Positions 1-3,825 of a stretch of 6,612 nt of DNA are shown one piece after another (position 1 is the stretch's first letter; every line of letters starts with the position of its first letter). The notes beneath the pieces were generated by a model that ran no database searches, had not been told where the DNA came from, and saw nothing but the letters and a program-made list of their open reading frames with translations. Both the position numbers and the translations under genes were made by a program. The DNA comes from Candidatus Pacearchaeota archaeon (GTDB lineage: Archaea > Nanoarchaeota > Nanoarchaeia > Pacearchaeales > GW2011-AR1), in assembly GCA_002690445.1 (NCBI GenBank), contig NZER01000291.1, positions 1-6,612 on the forward strand, written 5' to 3'.

Positions 1-30
1 ATTGTATTTTAAATTATGAGGAGAAAAAAG

Positions 31-420
31 ATGAGTGAAAAAGAAAGAGTAAAGAAAGTTATTGTTATTGATCCTGTTACGGAGACAATATCGGAAGGTA
101 GCTATAGCAGCTACGAAGAATTGTATGATCTCGGTAACTATAAATTATTTACTGTGCAAATGGTAGATTACAATAGCGATACCAACAAAGGGAATGATCT
201 ATTCCTAGATGACGAAGGTTTGTTAAAAAGAAACCAACGATACTTTACATTTGTAGGTGTGGGTAGTTTTGCTGGTAGGGGCCTGTTAATAGGATCAGAT
301 CATGCAACAGGTGAATCTGTTGATACATCCTGGAAACTGGAGCAAGTGAAACGTGCTGTTTCGTTTGAACCAGAAGGATATAAGATAGAGCCATACATGG
401 AATTCCATGCATTCAATTAA
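31..420 (+). CDS. Small phage protein, DUF3846-like (129 aa)
   Basis: Function unknown. The chosen start is the ATG at 31 because a clear Shine-Dalgarno site (GAGGAG, 18-23) lies 7 bases before it; an in-frame ATG at 16 would add five residues but has no ribosome-binding site. The protein opens with a short hydrophobic strand and 'DPVT' (residues 10-17), then YEELYDL (28-34), DDEGLL (60-65) and a glycine-rich FAGRGLLIG (80-88). This order (N-terminal strand, helix, 'DDEGLL', then 'aGkgLiiG') resembles the DUF3846-type small proteins common in phage early regions; I recognise the pattern from memory, not from a search. It has no signal peptide, membrane segment or catalytic motif that I can see. 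It is followed 12 bases later by another small gene with a similarly strong ribosome-binding site, as in an early-gene cassette. Confidence 0.8.
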   Translation: MSEKERVKKVIVIDPVTETISEGSYSSYEELYDLGNYKLFTVQMVDYNSDTNKGNDLFLDDEGLLKRNQRYFTFVGVGSFAGRGLLIGSDHATGESVDTSWKLEQVKRAVSFEPEGYKIEPYMEFHAFN

Positions 421-432
421 GAGGAGAAAGAC

Positions 433-615
433 ATGAGAATAAAAATCAAGAAGACAGCTAAGAACAAAGGAGTTCCGTCTGCCTTCATAGTTAATATAGG
501 AAATCTAAAATACCCACGAGGTTTTAAGGATTGGTACTTCACAACATCTAAAAGTGAAGCACTAGGTATGGCCCTTCAAGAATGGAAAGACCTACAGGTA
601 TCTCCTGATGAGTAA
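433..615 (+). CDS. Hypothetical small basic protein (60 aa)
   Basis: Not recognised. A strong Shine-Dalgarno site (GAGGAG, 421-426) sits 6 bases before the ATG, which makes translation likely. The product begins with a lysine-rich stretch (residues 3-12), followed by a beta-like segment (AFIVNIGNLKYP, 17-28) and an aromatic WYFTT patch (34-38). It ends in an amphipathic helix rich in Ala, Glu and Lys (40-54). Cytosolic; no motif of a known enzyme. Its last 8 bases overlap the start of the next gene, which suggests the two are translated together. Small proteins like this in T7-like early regions often modify host functions, but nothing in this sequence points to a specific target. Confidence 0.7.
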   Translation: MRIKIKKTAKNKGVPSAFIVNIGNLKYPRGFKDWYFTTSKSEALGMALQEWKDLQVSPDE

Positions 616-823
616 GGTTTGGAACGGACTACACCTGAAACTAAAGAACATAACGGCAGCTCGTAAATACTTGAGACAGTTTAAAGACATGTCAGTCGTG
701 GTTCGATTAGATAACAACCAGGATTTTGCTTTGCTAACAAAGGCTAAGTTCAAGATGCATGGTATGAGAGGTGTTAAGATCATTAATGGTATTGATAATC
801 CAAGAGAATATCATTACGATTAA
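608..823 (+). CDS. Hypothetical small basic protein (71 aa)
   Basis: Not recognised. The ATG overlaps the end of the preceding gene (shared ATGAGTAA, 608-615), a layout typical of coupled translation; its own ribosome-binding site is weak (AGG at 596-598). The product is basic, with a Lys/Arg-rich helix near residues 10-27, a strand pair (SVVVRLDNN 29-37, FALLTKAKFK 40-49) and a C-terminal 'GVKIINGIDNP' segment. This mixed alpha/beta layout is compatible with a small nucleic-acid- or protein-binding domain, but I cannot name one. The stop codon (821-823) forms the first three bases of the candidate phage promoter at 821-843, so this gene marks the end of the upstream cassette. Confidence 0.65.
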   Translation: MSKVWNGLHLKLKNITAARKYLRQFKDMSVVVRLDNNQDFALLTKAKFKMHGMRGVKIINGIDNPREYHYD

Positions 824-843
824 TAAGAGACTCTATAGACAGA
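821..843 (+). promoter_or_regulatory. Candidate T7-type phage RNA polymerase promoter
   Basis: The bases TAATAAGAGACTCTATAG (821-838) match the T7 class III consensus TAATACGACTCACTATAG at 14 of 18 positions without gaps, and the following five bases add three more matches (17 of 23 in all). Both the AT-rich upstream recognition part and the TATAG melting/start part are kept; the predicted first transcribed base is G838. It overlaps the stop codon of the preceding gene and points into the non-coding region. The match to single-subunit RNA polymerase promoters is seen directly; use by a polymerase encoded elsewhere in this phage is inferred. Confidence 0.7.
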
Positions 844-863
844 CAGTTATGTAAACTAGTTTT

Positions 864-1051
864 ATAAAACTTGAGTATCGGCAAGGTATGACCGATAAGC
901 CTAGAGGAAAGGTAAGCAAGTCGAAGAGGGCAGACACACACCACAAGTTCGGAATACCTGTCAGCATAAGACCTCAGTATACGAGTGGGAGATAGTTAGA
1001 CACAATCTAAAGCTGTAACCGAAAGGATGTGGAGTGCAAAATAAAACTTGA
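864..1051 (+). repeat. 11-base direct repeat, two copies
   Basis: ATAAAACTTGA occurs at 864-874 and again at 1041-1051, one copy near each end of candidate RNA A. In the second copy the TTGA is the start of the -35 element TTGACA. AACTTG in either copy is complementary to CAAGTT at 944-949, so the two copies could compete for one partner in a folded RNA. In AT-rich DNA an 11-base repeat may also be chance. Confidence 0.35.
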
Positions 1052-1076
1052 CAGATTTAGAATCTGTCCTTAAAAT
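1048..1076 (+). promoter_or_regulatory. Candidate sigma70 promoter
   Basis: TTGACA (1048-1053) and TAAAAT (1071-1076) are separated by exactly 17 bases, giving a perfect -35 and a five-of-six -10 element; transcription would start near 1082-1084. The spacer is almost filled by an inverted repeat (1050-1068) that could be an operator. It would be read by host RNA polymerase, producing a transcript through candidate RNA B toward the SSB gene. Based on consensus match only. Confidence 0.45.
1050..1068. repeat. Perfect inverted repeat: hairpin or operator
   Basis: GACAGATT and AATCTGTC form eight-base arms around a three-base TAG centre with no mismatch. On DNA this is the size and symmetry of a binding site for a dimeric repressor, and it overlaps the -35/spacer of a sigma70-like promoter. 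As RNA it would form a hairpin at the 3' end of candidate RNA A; the following bases (CCTTAAAATATTA) are AU-rich but not a U-run, so it is at best an imperfect intrinsic terminator. The inverted repeat itself is certain; its role is not. Confidence 0.75.
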
Positions 1077-1092
1077 ATTATATGAGAGATAT

Positions 1093-1115
1093 AAAAAAGA
1101 AAAACTATAGAGTCG
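1093..1115 (+). promoter_or_regulatory. Second candidate phage RNA polymerase promoter
   Basis: Positions 1093-1111 agree with the 821-839 promoter at 14 of 19 positions when aligned on the start site, including AAGA upstream and the whole CTATAGA core. It is a weaker match to T7 (13 of 23) and also resembles the SP6 pattern ending in ACTATAGA. Predicted start G1110, at the left edge of the second GC-rich block. The A-rich upstream half (AAAAAAGAAAAA) is low-complexity, so this call is less certain than the one at 821. Confidence 0.5.
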
Positions 1116-1240
1116 TGGCTAGTAGGCACACACTATCACCTTATCACAGGGCTGAAAGTCTACCTGTTTCTATGGCAGATGAGTGCGTGGAGGCATTCGT
1201 GACTCATAAAACCCTCCACACTTCTGCAATTTCTTTTGCA
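1110..1240 (+). ncRNA. Candidate structured non-coding RNA B
   Basis: A gene-free, GC-rich block (1111-1220 about 49% GC by hand count) lying between a phage-type promoter and a sigma70-like promoter. Visible helices in order: GTGG.TAGT with ACTATCAC (1115-1123 with 1132-1139, C1119 bulged, one G-U pair); ACAGG/CCTGT (1146-1150 with 1163-1167); GCAGA/TCTGC (1175-1179 with 1223-1227), which encloses GTGGAGG/CCTCCAC (1187-1193 with 1213-1219); ATGAGT/ACTCAT (1179-1184 with 1202-1207), making a pseudoknot but sharing A1179 with the outer stem; and TGCAA/TTGCA (1225-1229 with 1236-1240). Because a separate sigma70-like promoter for the SSB lies downstream, the block need not be only the SSB leader. 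It could instead be a long 5' leader of the SSB mRNA made from the phage promoter. Not a family I recognise. Confidence 0.45.
1179..1219 (+). other. Candidate H-type RNA pseudoknot
   Basis: Stem 1 is ATGAGT (1179-1184) with ACTCAT (1202-1207); stem 2 is GTGGAGG (1187-1193) with CCTCCAC (1213-1219). The interleaved order with a two-base first loop (GC, 1185-1186) and an A-rich last loop (AAAAC, 1208-1212) fits classical H-type geometry; the middle loop is 8 bases. A competing local hairpin, GAGTGC (1181-1186) with GCATTC (1193-1198), could exclude it, so a two-state switch is also possible. Confidence 0.45.
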
Positions 1241-1257
1241 TATCTCCGATATAACTA

Positions 1258-1286
1258 TTGACTTTAGGGTTGGATTAGCGTATAAT
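1258..1286 (+). promoter_or_regulatory. Candidate sigma70 promoter for the SSB operon
   Basis: TTGACT (1258-1263) and a perfect TATAAT (1281-1286) are separated by exactly 17 bases. Transcription would begin near 1292, leaving a leader of roughly 45 bases before the SSB start codon with its strong AAGGAGG site. It is the best host-type promoter in the window and would give the replication genes expression independent of the phage polymerase. Confidence 0.6.
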
Positions 1287-1338
1287 CCCCCTAATGGTTA
1301 ATAATGACTAGAATAATCTAAATAAAAGGAGGCTAATT

Positions 1339-1776
1339 ATGGCTATACTAGAAGGACCTGTTTATTGGGCAAGCTTGACTGTGCCTAATACAACATTTGA
1401 ACCTTCAACTTATCAAGCAACATTGGTAGTGGATCAAAAGACTGCTAATCAGTTTGAAAAAGATGGGTTCAAAATAAAGGAAATTGATGAACAACCTGCT
1501 TTGTTCTTCAGGAAGTATTACAATCGACCTGATGGAACAATCAACCCACCTGTTCGTGTCGTGGATAAAGCAAAGAATCCATTAGATGCAGCAGTAGGTA
1601 ATGGATCTAAGGTTAAGATTCAATATCAACCAAGAGTTATTGAAAACAAATTTGGTATCTTCAATTGGTTGGAGCTGCAAGCAGTCCAGGTTCTGGACCT
1701 TGTAGAATACAACAACGGAGAAACCGATGAGTTTGATATACTCGATAGTGATGGTGAAGATGACATCGAATTTTAA
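1339..1776 (+). CDS. Single-stranded DNA-binding protein, gp2.5-like (145 aa)
   Basis: Binds single-stranded DNA at the replication fork and, in T7-like phages, contacts the polymerase and primase-helicase through its acidic tail. The body (residues 5-123) reads as an OB-fold: strand-rich 'TYQATLVVDQ' (24-33), an aromatic 'ALFFRKYYNRPDG' (54-66), and GSKVKIQYQP (89-98), which aligns by eye with GSKLKVKY of T7 gp2.5. The C-terminal tail (128-145) carries ten Asp/Glu and ends in phenylalanine, the hallmark of gp2.5. At 145 aa it is much shorter than T7 gp2.5 (232 aa), lacking N-terminal and inter-strand insertions. The start is supported by AAGGAGG (1326-1332) six bases upstream. A sigma70-like promoter and a phage-type promoter lie before it; the next gene follows after 11 bases. 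Confidence 0.85.
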   Translation: MAILEGPVYWASLTVPNTTFEPSTYQATLVVDQKTANQFEKDGFKIKEIDEQPALFFRKYYNRPDGTINPPVRVVDKAKNPLDAAVGNGSKVKIQYQPRVIENKFGIFNWLELQAVQVLDLVEYNNGETDEFDILDSDGEDDIEF

Positions 1777-1787
1777 TAGGGGGTTGT

Positions 1788-2057
1788 ATGAACGATATTA
1801 AAAATAGACCATCGATAACAATCGAGGGTGTTGTCATTTATAAAGATGAGATAGAGAACAGTTTAGCTAGAGATGTATTCGATACGCTAGTAGGTTTTTC
1901 AAACGAACAAAGAAGTTTGAATATGAATCTGATGCGTATCCAATTTGACATCGCTGGTTTTTCTAATACTCTAATAGGTCTTATGAATGAAACACCTGTG
2001 AAGGGTGCTATCGCTAATGAAGAGACTGCTGTGTTTCCGCCTGAGGATACTGAGTAG
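1788..2057 (+). CDS. Hypothetical protein between SSB and primase (89 aa)
   Basis: Not recognised. The ATG is preceded by GGGGG (1779-1783), an acceptable if unusual ribosome-binding site, and lies 11 bases after the SSB stop codon, so it is probably co-translated on the same mRNA. Residues 1-20 look like a short beta hairpin (ITIEGVVIYKDEI), 21-66 like one long helical stretch rich in Leu, Asn and Phe, and the tail is acidic and proline-containing (EETAVFPPEDTE, 78-89). It has no cysteine cluster and no nuclease motif. In T7 the equivalent slot holds endonuclease I (gp3, about 149 aa) and lysozyme (gp3.5); the length and sequence fit neither. A small accessory factor for replication is a guess from location only. 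Confidence 0.7.
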   Translation: MNDIKNRPSITIEGVVIYKDEIENSLARDVFDTLVGFSNEQRSLNMNLMRIQFDIAGFSNTLIGLMNETPVKGAIANEETAVFPPEDTE

Positions 2058-2064
2058 TTTTAGT

Positions 2065-2087
2065 AGGTAAGAAGTACCTTAAACTTC
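2065..2087 (+). other. Intercistronic alternative hairpins before primase
   Basis: The 67-base gap between the 89-aa gene and the primase contains AGGTA/TACCT (2065-2069 with 2075-2079) and an overlapping, mutually exclusive GAAGT/ACTTC (2071-2075 with 2083-2087). Neither covers the primase ribosome-binding site (GGAG, 2115-2118). Possible RNA-processing or stability element; short stems, so weak. Confidence 0.3.
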
Positions 2088-2124
2088 GGGTGGTGGTAGG
2101 AAAGAGTTTTAAAAGGAGCAAACA

Positions 2125-3825
2125 ATGGACACAGAATTTATAGAATTACATAAACCATGTCCTGTTTGTAATAGTAGCGATGCGTGTTCTATTAATGAAG
2201 ACGGATCAGCAAAATGTTTTAGTTGCGGTGAGTTTTTTCCCGACTACTACGATACAACAGGTGAGGTGATGCCGATGACAGCAACAGTAACAAAGTTAAA
2301 AACAAGAAAAGAAAATGTATTAGAAGTTCCCAAGCATGGAATCTTCACAAGAATAGAACACAGAAATATATCAGAGAAGACTGCTAGAAAATATGGAGTA
2401 AAGATTGTACAGAATGGCAATGAAATAGGTGATCAGATCTTTCCTTACTATGCAGACAATCAATTAGTTGCCACAAAAATTAAATTCAGATCGAATGGAA
2501 TTTCTAAAAACTTTAGAACAACTGGCTTTCTAAGGGAAAGCGGTCTGTTCGGTGAACATCTTTTCAGAAGTGGTGGTAAGTATCTTACTATAGTTGAGGG
2601 AGAGTATGATGCTCTAGCTGCATACGAAATGTTAGGAAGTAAATGGGCAGTAGTATCTATCAAGACAGGTGCACAAGGTGCTGTTCGTGATGTAAAAGAT
2701 AGCCTAGAGTTTATAGAAAGTTTTGATAATGTGGTTGTCTGCTTTGACAGAGATAAGGCAGGTCAGAAAGCTGCTAAGAAGGTAGCTAGGATACTGACTC
2801 CTGGTAAAGCAAAGATAATGCGTATGCCTAATGGGTTCAAGGATGCCAATGACATGCTCATAGCAGGTGCTAAGAATTCATTCAATCAATGTTGGTGGGA
2901 GTCTAAAATTTATACACCATCAGGTGTAATAAATGTATCGGATTATAAACTAAAGTTTTTCACACGAGAAAAGAAGAAGAGTGTTCCTTATCCTTATGAG
3001 GGATTGAATAAGAAACTATATGGTTTGAGACAAGGAGAACTTGTAACACTTACAGGTGGTACAGGTTTAGGTAAGTCTTCAGTCACTAGAGAACTAGAGC
3101 ATTGGCTAATCAAAACAACAGATGACAACGTAGGCATCATAGCTTTAGAAGAAGATCCCAACAGAACTATTAGTGGTATCTTATCCATCGAAGCAAACGC
3201 AAGACTATACATTGATCAAGAGTTAGTAAAATTTACGGAAGAAGAAATAGATAAACATTTTGATATTCTCTACAATGGAGAAAACGAGAATCGAGTATGG
3301 ATTCATGCACACTTCGGAACGAATTCAATTGAAGAGATCTTTTCTAAACTAAGATACATGATAGTGGGTTGTGATTGCAAGTGGATAGTCATAGACCATT
3401 TACATATGTTAGTCAGCGCAGTAACTGAAGGCGATGAACGAAGGGCCATAGATAGAATTATGACTAAGCTAAGAAGTATCGTTGAAGAAACAGGCGCAGG
3501 AATAATATTAGTTTCTCATCTACGTAGAGTAGCAGGCAACAAAGGACATGAGGATGGGATACAAGTTAACCTTAGTCATCTACGTGGCAGCCAAGCTATA
3601 GCACAGTTAAGTGATTGTGTCATTGCTTTGGAACGAAACCAACAATCAGATGACATTGAAGAATCTAATACTACAGTATTAAGAATATTGAAATCTCGAT
3701 ACACAGGTGATGTTGGTTACGCAACACAGCTTCTTTACGATAGAGAAACAGGTAGACTTGTAGAAAGAGAAGCAGAACATTACGAACAAGAAGGATCTGA
3801 TTTGGAGTTTAATGAATATGCTTAG
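2125..3825 (+). CDS. Primase-helicase, T7 gp4-like (566 aa)
   Basis: Bifunctional replication protein: it makes short RNA primers and unwinds the fork as a hexameric ring using dNTP hydrolysis. Domains in order: Cys4 zinc finger (C12, C15, C31, C34) for primase template recognition; TOPRIM-type primase core with E158 in VEGEYDA and the FDRDKAG motif (D208, D210); linker; RecA-like SF4 helicase with Walker A GGTGLGKSS (311-319, K317), catalytic LEE (E342/E343), Walker B IVIDHL (D424), SHLRR (H465) and the RGSQAIAQLSD motif (487-497). The length equals that of T7 gp4 (566 aa), and the helicase half resembles T7 almost block by block. The tail (551-566) is acidic with aromatic residues, as in T7, where it docks on the polymerase. 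Start supported by GGAG (2115-2118), six bases upstream. An internal start probably yields a helicase-only form. The last 14 bases overlap the polymerase gene. Confidence 0.96.
   Translation: MDTEFIELHKPCPVCNSSDACSINEDGSAKCFSCGEFFPDYYDTTGEVMPMTATVTKLKTRKENVLEVPKHGIFTRIEHRNISEKTARKYGVKIVQNGNEIGDQIFPYYADNQLVATKIKFRSNGISKNFRTTGFLRESGLFGEHLFRSGGKYLTIVEGEYDALAAYEMLGSKWAVVSIKTGAQGAVRDVKDSLEFIESFDNVVVCFDRDKAGQKAAKKVARILTPGKAKIMRMPNGFKDANDMLIAGAKNSFNQCWWESKIYTPSGVINVSDYKLKFFTREKKKSVPYPYEGLNKKLYGLRQGELVTLTGGTGLGKSSVTRELEHWLIKTTDDNVGIIALEEDPNRTISGILSIEANARLYIDQELVKFTEEEIDKHFDILYNGENENRVWIHAHFGTNSIEEIFSKLRYMIVGCDCKWIVIDHLHMLVSAVTEGDERRAIDRIMTKLRSIVEETGAGIILVSHLRRVAGNKGHEDGIQVNLSHLRGSQAIAQLSDCVIALERNQQSDDIEESNTTVLRILKSRYTGDVGYATQLLYDRETGRLVEREAEHYEQEGSDLEFNEYA
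2259..2277 (+). promoter_or_regulatory. Internal ribosome-binding site and start for a gp4B-like helicase-only form
   Basis: Two overlapping Shine-Dalgarno-like sequences (AGGTG at 2259-2263 and 2264-2268) precede in-frame ATG codons 49 (2269) and 51 (2275), with spacings of 5 and 6 bases. The site lies just past the zinc finger. Met51 sits in the tripeptide PMT, as does Met64 of T7 gp4, the known start of the 56-kDa gp4B, so the dual-form arrangement seems to be conserved. The product would be about 516-518 residues and lack the zinc-binding domain. Confidence 0.6.

Larger units (their letters stand above)
838..1070 (+). ncRNA. Candidate structured non-coding RNA A
   Basis: A gene-free block placed directly after a T7-type promoter. 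Its core (881-1040) is about 46% GC by hand count, clearly above the flanking coding DNA and the AT-rich spacer that follows. Visible helices: TATCGG/CCGATA (876-881 with 892-897), TTAGA/TCTAA (996-1000 with 1006-1010), a GAAA tetraloop closed by CC/GG (1019-1026), and GACAGATT/AATCTGTC (1050-1057 with 1061-1068). Loop bases 884-889 (AGGTAT) are also complementary to 954-959 (ATACCT), a possible tertiary contact. I do not recognise RNase P, tmRNA, 6S, group I/II intron or tRNA signatures. Transcript start is predicted at 838 and the end near the 1050-1068 hairpin; both ends are inferred. A 35-codon ORF (888-995) inside it lacks a properly spaced ribosome-binding site. Confidence 0.45.

Noticed and set aside
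16..30. Upstream ATG at 16 extending the first gene by five residues
   Set aside because: No Shine-Dalgarno site before it; the GAGGAG at 18-23 is correctly spaced for the ATG at 31.
592..783. 63-codon minus-strand ORF opposite the 71-aa gene
   Set aside because: No ribosome-binding site or coding signal, and opposite to the uniform + strand direction of all genes here.
888..995. A 35-codon ORF inside candidate RNA A, with a basic product beginning MTDKPRGK
   Set aside because: AAGG lies only one base before the ATG, so there is no usable ribosome-binding site; the stretch overlaps visible hairpins, and its GC content fits a structured RNA better than the neighbouring genes. A small peptide is not fully excluded.
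838..1240. RNase P RNA, tmRNA, 6S or group I/II intron
   Set aside because: Fragments such as GAGGAAAG (904-911) and GAAA tetraloops recall such RNAs, but the conserved cores (the full RNase P CR-I and CR-V, the tmRNA T-arm and tag frame, the group I P7, group II domain V) could not be found.
2586..2604. CTATAG cores inside genes (for example near 101, 2588, 3596, 5670) as further phage promoters
   Set aside because: Only the palindromic CTATAG core matches; the upstream recognition bases do not follow the 821/1093 pattern, and all lie within coding sequence.
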